NCBI RefSeq assembly: GCF_016651255.1
Contig: NZ_JAEKEG010000098.1
Span: 1-64,000 of the forward strand
Reading direction: 5' to 3'
Source of the DNA: Pseudomonas sp. TH10
GTDB lineage: Bacteria > Pseudomonadota > Gammaproteobacteria > Pseudomonadales > Pseudomonadaceae
Length of the DNA stretch: 64,000 bases
Part shown: positions 22,290 through 30,849 of the stretch, piece after piece
Position numbering within the stretch: position 1 is the first letter of the stretch
How the letters are laid out: the number at the start of each line of letters is the position of its first letter
Translations under genes and position numbers: made by a program
Notes under the pieces: model-generated
What the model saw: only the letters and a program-made list of their open reading frames with translations
Databases searched by the model: none
What the model was told of the DNA's origin: nothing

Positions 22290-24251
22290 ATGCCCTCCTT
22301 CAACAAAATCCTGGTCGCCAATCGCGGTGAAATCGCCTGTCGCATCCAGCGCACCGCCCAAGCCCTCGGCTATCGTACCGTCGCCGTCTTCAGTGACGCC
22401 GACGCCGACGCACTGCACGTGCGCATGGCCGATGAGGCCGTGAACATCGGCCCGGCCCCGGCGCAACAGTCTTACCTGAGCATTGCGGCGATCATCGACG
22501 CCGCGCGCCGCACCGGTGCCGACGCCATTCACCCAGGCTATGGTTTCCTCTCGGAAAACCCCAAATTTGCCCTCGCCTGCCGGGAGGCCGGACTGACCTT
22601 TATTGGCCCGAGCCCCGAAGCCATCGAACTGATGGGCAGCAAGCGGCTGTCGAAAATCGCCATGCTTGCCGCAGGAGTGCCCTGTATCGATGGCTATCAG
22701 GGCGCTGAACAGGACGACGCGAGCCTTGGTCGTGAAGCCGCGCGACTGGGTTATCCACTGATGATCAAGGCCAGTGCCGGAGGCGGCGGTCGCGGCATGC
22801 GCCTGGTACAGCATGCCAGTGACCTGCTGGCGCAGATTCACACCGCACGTTCCGAGGCGTTGAACGGTTTTGGCAGCGATGAACTGATCCTGGAACAGGC
22901 GCTGATCGATCCTCGGCATGTCGAGGTGCAACTGTTTGGCGACCAGCACGGCAATCTGATTTATCTCGGGGAGCGCGATTGTTCGATTCAACGCCGCCAT
23001 CAGAAAGTCATCGAGGAAGCGCCCTGCCCGGTGATGACCGAAGCCTTGCGCCAGGCCATGGGAGAAGCGGCGCTCAAGGCCGGCCGCGCGGTGAATTACG
23101 TCGGCGCCGGGACGGTGGAGTTTCTGCTCGATGCACGCGGGCAGTTCTACTTTCTGGAAATGAACACTCGCCTGCAAGTCGAGCACCCGGTGACCGAACT
23201 GATCACCGGGCAAGACCTGGTCGCCTGGCAATTACTGGTCGCCGAAGGGCAAGCGTTGCCGCTGACGCAGGATCAAGTGCGGCTCAATGGCCATGCCATG
23301 GAAGTTCGCCTTTACGCTGAGGACCCGGCGCAGGATTTTCTGCCGCAAACCGGTCGCATCACGGCGTGGGAGCCTGCGCTGCAGCAAGGCGCACGCATTG
23401 ATCACGGCCTGCGCGAAGGCCAGTCGATCAGCCCGTTCTACGACCCGATGCTGGGTAAATTGATCGCTTATGGCGCCACCCGCGAAGAGGCGCGGCGCAA
23501 ACTGTTGCGCGCAGTACAGGACACGGTGTTATTGGGCGTGCAAAGCAATCAGCGCTTGTTGGCCAGCCTGCTGCAACACCCGCAGTTCGTCAGCGGCGAA
23601 TTCAGTACCGCGTTTATCGCTACCCATTTCGCCGATCACGACTGTCTGCGCCCGCGGGTGCCGAGCGCTGCGCAACTGGCGATCGCGGCCGCACTGTTCC
23701 ATCACCATTCGGCCCGGGTGCATGCCGGGCCGCTGGCCGGCTGGCGCAGCAATGCCAGCGTACCCCTGCTCTATCGCCTGGGCCTGGCGGAACAGGACTG
23801 GGCCGTGGAGTTGAATGGGCTTGCAGGACAACCCTACCGGGTACACATCGCCGGCCAGGCCCTGACCCTGAACGTGATCGAATGCGACGGCTGTTGGGCC
23901 ATCCTGGACATCGACGGCATTCGCCAGCGCCATGCCTACCGTCTCGAAGCCGACCGCCTGTGGCTGTTCACCCGTCCCGGCAGCCTGTGCCTGGAAGACC
24001 GCACGCAAGCACCGGTCAGCGCGCAGGCCAGTATCAGCTCCGGCACCCTCAAGGCACCGATGGATGGCGCCATCGTCGATGTACTGGTCAGCGAGGGCAG
24101 CCCCGTGCACAAAGGCCAGCTGCTGGTGGTGCTGGAGGCCATGAAAATGGAGCATCCGCTGAAGTCCGGCATCGACGGCGTGCTCAAGCGCCTGCAGGTC
24201 AGTGTCGGCGACCAGGTGAAAAATCGGCAGATTTTGCTCGAGGTCGAATAA
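22290..24251 (+). CDS. atuF: Geranyl-CoA carboxylase, biotin-carboxylase/BCCP (alpha) subunit AtuF
   Basis: 653 residues. The N-terminal biotin carboxylase domain (1-450) has NKILVANRGEIACRIQRTA, the ATP-grasp glycine loop KASAGGGGRGMR, the active-site EMNTRLQVEHPVTE and ERDCSIQRRHQKVIEEAP. The C-terminal biotinyl domain carries the biotinylation motif EAMKMEH at about residue 615. Together with AtuC it forms the geranyl-CoA carboxylase complex. It ends the operon here; the atuG and atuH genes that follow in P. aeruginosa are absent. Translation starts at ATG 22290 behind AGAGCGAAGA, a modest ribosome site. Confidence 0.93.
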   Translation: MPSFNKILVANRGEIACRIQRTAQALGYRTVAVFSDADADALHVRMADEAVNIGPAPAQQSYLSIAAIIDAARRTGADAIHPGYGFLSENPKFALACREAGLTFIGPSPEAIELMGSKRLSKIAMLAAGVPCIDGYQGAEQDDASLGREAARLGYPLMIKASAGGGGRGMRLVQHASDLLAQIHTARSEALNGFGSDELILEQALIDPRHVEVQLFGDQHGNLIYLGERDCSIQRRHQKVIEEAPCPVMTEALRQAMGEAALKAGRAVNYVGAGTVEFLLDARGQFYFLEMNTRLQVEHPVTELITGQDLVAWQLLVAEGQALPLTQDQVRLNGHAMEVRLYAEDPAQDFLPQTGRITAWEPALQQGARIDHGLREGQSISPFYDPMLGKLIAYGATREEARRKLLRAVQDTVLLGVQSNQRLLASLLQHPQFVSGEFSTAFIATHFADHDCLRPRVPSAAQLAIAAALFHHHSARVHAGPLAGWRSNASVPLLYRLGLAEQDWAVELNGLAGQPYRVHIAGQALTLNVIECDGCWAILDIDGIRQRHAYRLEADRLWLFTRPGSLCLEDRTQAPVSAQASISSGTLKAPMDGAIVDVLVSEGSPVHKGQLLVVLEAMKMEHPLKSGIDGVLKRLQVSVGDQVKNRQILLEVE

Positions 24252-24322
24252 GCCGCTAGGCGGAACCGCAGGGTTTGGCTACGCTCAAAGCCTATCAGGA
24301 CGCGGATACCAGGAAACCTGCG

Positions 24323-24865
24323 ATGCCCCATTGGCTGGTCATTGATCTTGAAGCCACCACCGATGAGGGTGGTTGGCCAGTAACGGAAATGGAAATCATC
24401 GAAATCGGTGCCACCCTGGTGGATCGCCAAGGTCGCGAGCTCGATCATTTCCAGCGTTTCGTCCGGCCGCTACGCCGTCCCTTGCTGACGCCGTTCTGCC
24501 GCGAACTGACGCACATCACCCAGGCCAACATCGACGCCGCGCAGCCCCTGGACGAAGTCTGGGCTGCCTTCGAGCGCTGGCTCGGCAAGCATGAATCACG
24601 CCTGGAGGGCTGGGCCAGCTGGGGCGACTACGATCGCCAGCAGCTGGTACAGGAGTGGCAACGCCTGCAACTCGACAGCCTGCTCGGTCGGGTGCCCCAC
24701 ATGAACCTCAAGCAGCGCTTCGCCAAGGTGCGCAGGCTGGAGCGCCCGCTGGGCCTCAACGGCGCCCTGCAACTGGCGGGCATGCAGTTCACCGGACAAC
24801 AACATCGGGCCCTCGAGGACGCACGCAATACAGCGCGCCTGTTGCCGCTGATTCTCCCCGCCTAG
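24323..24865 (+). CDS. DEDDh-type 3'-5' exonuclease (KapD-like)
   Basis: 180-residue exonuclease-fold protein. Exo I is LVIDLEATTDEGGWP (catalytic D and E), Exo II lies in EGWASWGDYDRQQL, and Exo III is HRALEDARNTARL with the His and Asp of the DEDDh class. This family includes KapD and ERI1-type enzymes acting on RNA or DNA ends; the substrate is unknown. Start chosen at ATG 24323 (MPHWLVID) because AGGAAA precedes it; a further upstream in-frame start would add an unconserved tail. It stands alone after atuF, 71 bases away. Confidence 0.8.
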   Translation: MPHWLVIDLEATTDEGGWPVTEMEIIEIGATLVDRQGRELDHFQRFVRPLRRPLLTPFCRELTHITQANIDAAQPLDEVWAAFERWLGKHESRLEGWASWGDYDRQQLVQEWQRLQLDSLLGRVPHMNLKQRFAKVRRLERPLGLNGALQLAGMQFTGQQHRALEDARNTARLLPLILPA

Positions 24866-24936
24866 AGTGGTGACGGCGCTAAAAGCCTTGTGCATACTGG
24901 CCGCCTCACTTTTTAACCCTTTTCGAGGAATCGCCC

Positions 24937-25221
24937 ATGTTTAAAGTCAACGAGTACTTCGACGGCACCGTCAAGTCGATCGCCTTTGGCACTGCTGAAG
25001 GTCCTGCGACCATTGGCGTCATGGCCCCGGGCGAATACGAATTCGGCACCAGCCAGCGTGAAATCATGCACGTGGTGTCGGGCGCACTGACGGTCAAACT
25101 GCCGGACAGCAGCGACTGGGAAACCTTCGCCGCCGGCAGCCAGTTCAACGTCCCGGCCAACAGCAAGTTCCAACTGAAAGTCGCGGTCGATACCGCTTAC
25201 CTGTGCGAGTACCGCGGCTAA
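24937..25221 (+). CDS. ppnP: Pyrimidine/purine nucleoside phosphorylase PpnP (YaiE, cupin fold)
   Basis: 94-residue single-domain cupin (DUF1255). E. coli PpnP cleaves many nucleosides with phosphate to base plus ribose-1-phosphate. Conserved signature: [43 protein letters not shown] and a C-terminal AYLCEYRG. Length equals the family length. Ribosome site GAGGA lies upstream of the ATG and a hairpin terminator follows the stop, so it is probably monocistronic. Confidence 0.93.
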   Translation: MFKVNEYFDGTVKSIAFGTAEGPATIGVMAPGEYEFGTSQREIMHVVSGALTVKLPDSSDWETFAAGSQFNVPANSKFQLKVAVDTAYLCEYRG

Positions 25222-25241
25222 AACCGCGGGTTTTCATAGCG

Positions 25242-25272
25242 AAAAAATGCCCGGGCTGACCCGGGCATTTTT
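25242..25272. terminator. Bidirectional rho-independent terminator
   Basis: Stem atgcccggg / cccgggcat with a loop of four bases, flanked by an A run on the left and a T run on the right, between convergent ppnP and the MOSC gene. Confidence 0.9.
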
Positions 25273-25285
25273 ATTTCCAGCGCCG

Positions 25286-26092
25286 TTATTCGAGCACCGA
25301 CACTGGCATGCCGACTTCGAGTCGGCCATTGCCGTCATTGACCAGGTTCTGGCCGAACATCGCGCCATCGGCCTCGGCACGGTACTTCTGCAAGGTCGCC
25401 AGTGGTTCACGATCGGTGCTGCGCTCGCCCGTTTGCGGGTCAATGGTGGTAAGGATGCAGCGCGAGCACGGTTTGACCACGCGGAACTCGACATCGCCGA
25501 TGCGAATGCGTTTCCAGCGGTCCTCGGCATACGCTTCGCTGCCTTCGATCACCAGGTTCGGTCGGAAACGCAGCATTTCCAGGGGCCGCCCGACCTTTTG
25601 CGCAAGGTCCTGCAGCGACGCTTCGCCGATCAACAACAACGGAAAACCATCGGCAAACGCAACCTGATCATCATCGTTGCCATAACCGGCTTGCGTGGTG
25701 CGGGCACGATCCAGCGGCACTTGTACCAGTCGCGTCGGTTTGCCGATGAAGTCGCTGACCCAGCGGGCCGCCTCGTCGCCGGCATCCGGCACGCGCAGGG
25801 TGTCTCGCCAGATGGTCACGCCGCGCAGTTCAGCGTCGTTGCCCGGCAAGGCTATCTCGATGGAGGACTGTTGCGGCGCGCTCAGGGTCAAGCCGCCCTG
25901 CGTATTCCACAGGGCCGACAACTGGCTCATCTTCGCCTCGGCACGCTGGGTCAGGAAGCGCCCACTGGCTTCATCCACGAGCATCCAGCGTCGGTCGCCA
26001 TCAAGCCCCAGCTTGTCGAGGTCGACGCTTTGCAGCACATCGACTTTGCCGGATTTCAACGGGTAACGATAAAGCGCGCTCAGACGCAGCAT
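25286..26092 (-). CDS. MOSC-domain protein (YcbX-like)
   Basis: 268 residues. An N-terminal MOSC_N barrel (RLSALYRYPLKSGKV, LGLDGDRRWMLVDE) is followed by a MOSC domain from about residue 110 with the conserved cysteine in KPCSRCILTTIDPQTGER. MOSC proteins hold molybdenum cofactor sulfido ligands; bacterial YcbX detoxifies N-hydroxylated base analogues. There is no C-terminal ferredoxin domain, unlike E. coli YcbX. Function on a specific substrate is not known here. Confidence 0.88.
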   Translation of the reverse strand: MLRLSALYRYPLKSGKVDVLQSVDLDKLGLDGDRRWMLVDEASGRFLTQRAEAKMSQLSALWNTQGGLTLSAPQQSSIEIALPGNDAELRGVTIWRDTLRVPDAGDEAARWVSDFIGKPTRLVQVPLDRARTTQAGYGNDDDQVAFADGFPLLLIGEASLQDLAQKVGRPLEMLRFRPNLVIEGSEAYAEDRWKRIRIGDVEFRVVKPCSRCILTTIDPQTGERSTDREPLATLQKYRAEADGAMFGQNLVNDGNGRLEVGMPVSVLE

Positions 26093-26171
26093 GGCCAGCT
26101 CCCTGGAGGGTAAAAAACGCCACCCTATACGAGCTTGGGGCCTGAATCAAAGAACACGTGTCTGGCGTCGA

Positions 26172-27107
26172 TCAAACCGGAACTTCGTCGAGCATCAGAC
26201 GCTGGCGCACCACGTCGACGAGTTTGTCTGGCTGGAATTTGGAGAGGAAGTTGTCGCACCCGACCTTCTTCACCATCGAGTCGTTGAAACTGCCCGACAG
26301 CGAGGTGTGCAACACCACGTACAAGCCGCGCAGGCGCGGATCGTTGCGAATTTCGGTGGTCAGGCGGTAGCCGTCCATTTCCGGCATCTCGGCGTCGGTG
26401 AATACCATCAGCAGCTTGTCGGTCATGTTGTCCCCTGTGTCGGCCCAGGCCTTGAGCATCCTCAAGGCCTTGAGACCATCGCTGGCGATATGCATCTTTA
26501 CGCCCAACTGGCCCAGGGTGTCGCGCAATTGCGCCAAGGCCACATTTGAGTCGTCGACCAGCAGTACTTCACGACCACGGGCACGTTCCAGCACCGGGTC
26601 TTCGAGTTTTTCCCGCGAGACTTTGGCGTTGTACGGGACGATTTCGGCGAGAACTTTCTCGACGTCGATGATTTCCACCAGTTGGTCGTCGACCTTGCTG
26701 ATCGCGGTCAGGTAATGCTGACGGCCAGCGCTGGTCGGCGGCGGCAGAATGGCTTCCCAGTTCATGTTGACGATGCGATCCACACCACCGACGAGGAAGG
26801 CCTGCACCGAACGGTTGTACTCGGTGACGATGATCGTGCTGTTCGGACCCGGCACCAGCGGGCGCATGCCGATCGCCTGCGACAGGTCGATCACCGGCAA
26901 CGTCTGTCCACGCAGATTGACCACGCCGCAAACAAACGGGTGACGCTGAGGCATCAGCGTCAGCTTCGGCAACTGCAATACTTCCTGAACCTTGAACACG
27001 TTGATCGCGAACAATTGCCGTCCGGCCAGACGGAACATGAGAATTTCCAGGCGATTCTCACCCACCAGTTGCGTGCGTTGGTCTACCGTGTCGAGAATGC
27101 CGGCCAT
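26172..27107 (-). CDS. cheV: Chemotaxis coupling protein CheV (CheW-receiver)
   Basis: 311 residues: a CheW-like domain (about 15-165; QLFAINVFKVQEVLQ, VVNLRGQTLPVIDLS) fused to a response-regulator receiver (about 180-305; EVLLVDDSNVALAQLRDTL, phosphoacceptor Asp in VFTDAEMPEMDGY, Lys in NFLSKFQPDKL). It couples chemoreceptors to CheA and probably adapts signalling when phosphorylated. Start ATG 27107 (MAGILDTVDQ) has CAGGAG upstream; a GTG 33 bases earlier is in frame but less likely. No other chemotaxis gene is adjacent. Confidence 0.93.
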   Translation of the reverse strand: MAGILDTVDQRTQLVGENRLEILMFRLAGRQLFAINVFKVQEVLQLPKLTLMPQRHPFVCGVVNLRGQTLPVIDLSQAIGMRPLVPGPNSTIIVTEYNRSVQAFLVGGVDRIVNMNWEAILPPPTSAGRQHYLTAISKVDDQLVEIIDVEKVLAEIVPYNAKVSREKLEDPVLERARGREVLLVDDSNVALAQLRDTLGQLGVKMHIASDGLKALRMLKAWADTGDNMTDKLLMVFTDAEMPEMDGYRLTTEIRNDPRLRGLYVVLHTSLSGSFNDSMVKKVGCDNFLSKFQPDKLVDVVRQRLMLDEVPV

Positions 27108-27547
27108 CAATGACTCCTGGGCTTGTTCTGATGAATTCACTTATGGGAGGTTATCGGCTGCGGATGGCGGTTCTTGATGGCCACACGCAGTCCGTTAAAA
27201 ATGCCATGTTCAGGCATTGATGTCACATTAACATCATGGTTTACTGGCCCGGTGAAATTCATCTGCTACATTCTCTGCAGCGCGACCTCGGTTTGCGCCA
27301 CAGGTTCCCGCGCCTAAGGGATTCCCCTATGGGCAATCAGGCCTAACCTGATGTTCGCAATATCCAATAGCCATTAATGTGACGCCATTCTCATTGCATG
27401 AACGGAGTCAGGCTATTGTGTGCGATCGCAGGTCAGTGGTCCTGTGCCCGACCGAATACGCGGGCGCCGTCCGCAACAACAGGAGCGCAGCCGCTCACAT
27501 CGCCACACACGACAATTGCTCATTTGACATGATGGTGTGGAGTCAGC
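27108..27547. other. Long intergenic gap between cheV and a divergent small gene
   Basis: About 440 bases with no convincing gene. Its left part is A+T-richer than the surroundings and should hold the cheV promoter. A short inverted pair gatgt...acatc (about 27219-27235) is visible. A GGAG at about 27538 serves the gene starting at 27548. I see no further structure I would defend. Confidence 0.5.
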
Positions 27548-28018
27548 ATGCGAATCGACCATAAAGGGTGGGCTCAGCGGTTCACCGAGTTTCAAGTCGA
27601 GGCGGAACTGCTTTTGGCCAAAACGGAGGAATGCCTGAGTCACTTGCAACTGATCAGCGACGACAACGATGCGATCGACTGCATACTCAGCACCCTGCTC
27701 AAGCTCGCAAGCAAGGCTGAATCACTGGCCCTTGCCGCGGTGTCAGGCTTTTCGCTGCACATTCACAGCGTGCTTAACCATGCCCACCATCACCTGCCAC
27801 TACACGACGAAGCGCTTGGCGCGCTGAAAGACTGCCTGACGTTAATGGCCTGGCAACTTGAGCTGATCGATCAGAAAACCGGTGAGCTCTGCCTGGACGA
27901 CAGCGAGCAGACCGAACTGATTGAAGCCTTTGCGTTTCAGGTCGGCCACCGGCCGTTCCAGCCACCCGTGACCGCCAAACCTTTTACTGTCGTGGGCTTC
28001 GCGGCGGTTCATGCCTGA
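27548..28018 (+). CDS. Hypothetical protein, all-helical, Hpt-like without the phosphohistidine
   Basis: 156 residues, predicted mostly helical and acidic. The stretch CILSTLLKLASKAESLALAAV followed by LHIHSVLNHAHHHLPLH resembles the helix pair of histidine phosphotransfer domains, but the canonical HxxKGxA motif is missing (the position reads LKLASKAE). It sits between cheV and a sensor kinase/regulator pair, so a role in signalling is possible; this is weak inference. The start has GGAG upstream. I do not recognise a named family. Confidence 0.55.
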   Translation: MRIDHKGWAQRFTEFQVEAELLLAKTEECLSHLQLISDDNDAIDCILSTLLKLASKAESLALAAVSGFSLHIHSVLNHAHHHLPLHDEALGALKDCLTLMAWQLELIDQKTGELCLDDSEQTELIEAFAFQVGHRPFQPPVTAKPFTVVGFAAVHA

Positions 28019-28129
28019 TCCGCGGCGAACATGTTTGAAGGAAGAACCGTATAGACGTAGGGGCTGACGCTTCAGCCCTCTGGAGCTGGCGCGACCAACG
28101 GTATCTTCGGTGTTATCATGCCGACCAAT

Positions 28130-28143
28130 AATTGACGTCAATT
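28130..28143. promoter_or_regulatory. 14-bp perfect palindrome before the sensor kinase gene
   Basis: aattgacgtcaatt is self-complementary over 14 bases and lies right at the earliest possible start codon of the downstream kinase. It could be a regulator-binding site; the protein is unknown. Confidence 0.4.
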
Positions 28144-29118
28144 AATGGCGCATTGATTCCACACCCGGATACGCCACTGCATTTGGCTGTCCTTTCGCAG
28201 CGAACATTCATTGGCTCCATCCGCTATGTACGCCAGCCTGAAGTCAATCATCCCGTGGCCCCCACCCCCGTGAAGGCGCGACGGCTGACGCTGTTGCTGT
28301 GCACCAGCTCGGTGCTGGGCAACCTGCTGGTCTATTGCATGGCCCTGCAGTTTCCACCTGGCCTGCTGGCGCTGAATTTCGCGACGCTGTTGGCCCTGTG
28401 GCTGCAACATCGCCTTTCCAGCACGATGATCAAGTTTCAGCCCCAGGAACTGGCTGATCGGCTGCTGCAGGTCCAGGAAAATGAACGTCATCGCCTCAGT
28501 CGCGAGTTGCACGACGATATCGGCCAACTGCTCACGGCGGCCAAACTGCAAAGTGAATGGCTCAAGCGCCGCATGCCCGAAGACCTGCAAAGCCAGTGCG
28601 CGACGCTCTGCGATACGCTGGAAGAAACGCTGGCGAAGGTTCGCGACGTGTCCGCCATTCTTAACCCACGGCAACTCACCAGCCTGGGTCTTGAAGCCAG
28701 TTTGCGCGCGCATTTGCTCAAGACACTGACCAACACGTCGGTGAACTGGAGCCTTGATTGTCAGCAGCGGTTGAACGGCATTCCCGAAGAAATGGCCGTC
28801 GCGGCCTTTCGCATTACTCAGGAAGCCGTGACCAACATCCTGCGCCACGCGCAGGCGAAGAATCTGCTGATTCGCGTCCAGCGTTTGCCCAAGGGCCTGA
28901 CGCTGCTGATCAGCGATGACGGGCAGGGATTTGCCCCGGCAGCCAATCCGGGGCGTGAAGGACAACGCGGCATGGCCGGGATGGCCGAACGGATCGAGCA
29001 GTTGGGTGGCACCCTGAGCGTGACCAGCGAGCCGGGCAAAGGCACTCAAATCGAAGCACTTTTCCCCTGGGCGCCGCGCGCACTCGAGCGGGCCAGTACG
29101 AATAAGGTTATGCGTTGA
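28132..29118 (+). CDS. NarL-type sensor histidine kinase (HisKA_3)
   Basis: Up to 328 residues. Two hydrophobic segments lie near residues 50-95, with a short linker rather than a periplasmic sensor domain. The dimerisation/phosphoacceptor domain is of the HisKA_3 type with His in ERHRLSRELHDDIGQ, followed by a HATPase (ITQEAVTNILRHAQAKN, SDDGQGFAP, GMAGMAERIEQLGG). It ends with an overlap onto the response-regulator gene, so the two are a cognate pair. The start is uncertain: the open frame begins at TTG 28132, with in-frame GTG codons near 28258 and 28270 and no good ribosome site for any. The stimulus is unknown. Confidence 0.82.
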   Translation: MTSINGALIPHPDTPLHLAVLSQRTFIGSIRYVRQPEVNHPVAPTPVKARRLTLLLCTSSVLGNLLVYCMALQFPPGLLALNFATLLALWLQHRLSSTMIKFQPQELADRLLQVQENERHRLSRELHDDIGQLLTAAKLQSEWLKRRMPEDLQSQCATLCDTLEETLAKVRDVSAILNPRQLTSLGLEASLRAHLLKTLTNTSVNWSLDCQQRLNGIPEEMAVAAFRITQEAVTNILRHAQAKNLLIRVQRLPKGLTLLISDDGQGFAPAANPGREGQRGMAGMAERIEQLGGTLSVTSEPGKGTQIEALFPWAPRALERASTNKVMR

Positions 29119-29774
29119 CTTGTAACTTACTTCTGGTGGATGACCACTCGCTGATCAGGGCCGGCGTGCGCGCTCTGGTACTGGATATTCCCGGTTACGC
29201 GGTAATTGGCGAGGCCAATGACGGCTCGCAGTTGCTCGAAATGGTCGAGCAACTGAACCCCGATATCGTCTTGCTGGATATTTCCATGAAAGAAACCGGC
29301 GGCCTGGAAGCCCTGCAACGGCTCAAGCGTGTGCGACCACAAAGCAAAGTGCTGATCCTGTCGATGCACACCGACCCGGCGCTGATCATGCAAGCGCTGG
29401 AGTCCGGCGCGCATGGCTACCTGCTCAAGGACACCACCGCCACCGAACTCGAACACGCGCTCGAAGCGTTGCGTAACAACGAACGCTACCTGAGCCCGGC
29501 CATCGCTCACACGGTGATCAACCAGGCCCTGACGCGCAACCAGAAGAGCCAGCCGGAAACCTCCGACTCGCACAACCTGACCGCGCGCCAACTGGAAATC
29601 CTGCGGCTGATCGTACGGGGCAAATCGACCCGGGAGATCGCCAACGGCCTGGGCCTGAGCATCAAGACCGTCGAAACCCACCGCTCGCAGATCATGAAGC
29701 GCCTGCAGATCTACGACGTGGCGGGCCTGGTTCTGTTTGCCGTGCGTGAGCGGATCATCAGTCTGGATGATTAA
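29115..29774 (+). CDS. NarL/FixJ-type response regulator
   Basis: 219 residues: receiver domain (2-118) with the acidic pocket LLVDDHS, phosphoacceptor Asp in DIVLLDISMKE and Lys in GYLLKDTT, then a LuxR-type helix-turn-helix (150-212; LTARQLEILRLIVRGKS, SIKTVETHRSQIMKRL). It starts at a TTG overlapping the kinase stop (TTGA), a sign of coupling. Its 3' end overlaps the convergent yegS gene by 17 bases. Confidence 0.88.
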   Translation: MTCNLLLVDDHSLIRAGVRALVLDIPGYAVIGEANDGSQLLEMVEQLNPDIVLLDISMKETGGLEALQRLKRVRPQSKVLILSMHTDPALIMQALESGAHGYLLKDTTATELEHALEALRNNERYLSPAIAHTVINQALTRNQKSQPETSDSHNLTARQLEILRLIVRGKSTREIANGLGLSIKTVETHRSQIMKRLQIYDVAGLVLFAVRERIISLDD

Positions 29775-30675
29775 CGATCGTCGAACCGCTCAACAAGGGT
29801 GAGTTCGCTGGCAGATGCACTCGAAGGGCTGCCGGACGCGCCGCGAAGCGCAGATTGTCGCCTTCCAGTGGCTCGCCATCAAGGTTGATGTAGAGCCCTT
29901 CCGAAACCTTGATTTCAACCCAGGGCAAGCGGGCACGCACGAACATGTTGTCCAGACCGAAGCCATCGGCCAGCAGGTTCTTCAGGGTGCCGACCACTTC
30001 CTGGGGTGCAGGCAGAATGCTGATATCAAGCAAACCATCGTCAGCCAGTGCTTCGGGGCACAGGACGTGGCCGCCACCGGCCTGTCGACCATTGCCGATG
30101 CCCAGTGCCAGGAGCTCGCCTTTCCATTGGAAATCAGGCCCCTGCAACTCGCCGTAGGCGGCGTGCAACTCGCTGAAACGCGACAATCCGGTAAACAGAT
30201 AGGCAGCTCCACCGAGCACTTTTTTCAGGTCTTCCGACGTGTTGGCGGTGACCTGGCTACCGAAACCACCCGTGGCCATGTTCAGGAAAACTTGCGAGCC
30301 GGCTTCGCCCAGGTCAATGGCACTGGCCGGGGCATCCAGTAGCTCCAATGCGGGCCCAGGTTCCAGCGGTACCCCGGCGGCGCGTGCAAAATCATTCGCG
30401 GTGCCCAAGGGCATCAGCACCAGGCTGGCATCTGCCGAGTGGTTGGCGATTGCTTCGGCGATATCGCGCAGGGTGCCATCTCCGCCCCCGGCGATAATCT
30501 GCACATAACCGGCATCCAGTGCCTCATCGACCAGCCGCTGGGCATCGCCAGCCTCCCAGGTCACCCGTACAGCCAGGTCCCAGCCCTGCTGCCGTTTCTC
30601 TTCAACTGCGGTACGCACCGCTTCGTTGAGCGCTTGCTTGCCGTGCAGAATTAACAGCGCTTTGCGTTCGCTCAT
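29758..30675 (-). CDS. yegS: Lipid kinase of the YegS/diacylglycerol kinase family
   Basis: 305 residues. The DAGK catalytic domain has the nucleotide motif IIAGGGDGTLRDIAEAI and PLGTANDFARA; the C-terminal beta-sandwich contains LGIGNGRQAGGGHVLCP and ALADDGLLDISIL. YegS phosphorylates a lipid such as phosphatidylglycerol in vitro; the physiological substrate is unclear. Start at ATG 30675 (MSERKALLIL) with GGGAG nine bases upstream; the frame extends upstream but without conservation. Confidence 0.88.
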   Translation of the reverse strand: MSERKALLILHGKQALNEAVRTAVEEKRQQGWDLAVRVTWEAGDAQRLVDEALDAGYVQIIAGGGDGTLRDIAEAIANHSADASLVLMPLGTANDFARAAGVPLEPGPALELLDAPASAIDLGEAGSQVFLNMATGGFGSQVTANTSEDLKKVLGGAAYLFTGLSRFSELHAAYGELQGPDFQWKGELLALGIGNGRQAGGGHVLCPEALADDGLLDISILPAPQEVVGTLKNLLADGFGLDNMFVRARLPWVEIKVSEGLYINLDGEPLEGDNLRFAARPAALRVHLPANSPLLSGSTIVNHPD

Positions 30676-30849
30676 GGCAGTCACTCCCAGGATTGGATTC
30701 CGTATGGCAGATGTTGACCTCGCCCACCGCCAAAAAAGCCGTAAAAAAACCAAATATTTAAGCGAGGCCAGAGGCGAGTCCTACAGCGGTGACCATGCTG
30801 GCCCGGTGACCGGGTGCAACACGCACCCGTCAGTTGCCGGCCACAGGTG

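Noticed and set aside
21336-23231. 631-residue minus-strand open frame
   Set aside because: Antisense to atuE and the biotin-carboxylase part of atuF, both strongly conserved.
24275-24322. Upstream start for the exonuclease
   Set aside because: The added residues are not conserved, and AGGAAA lies right before ATG 24323.
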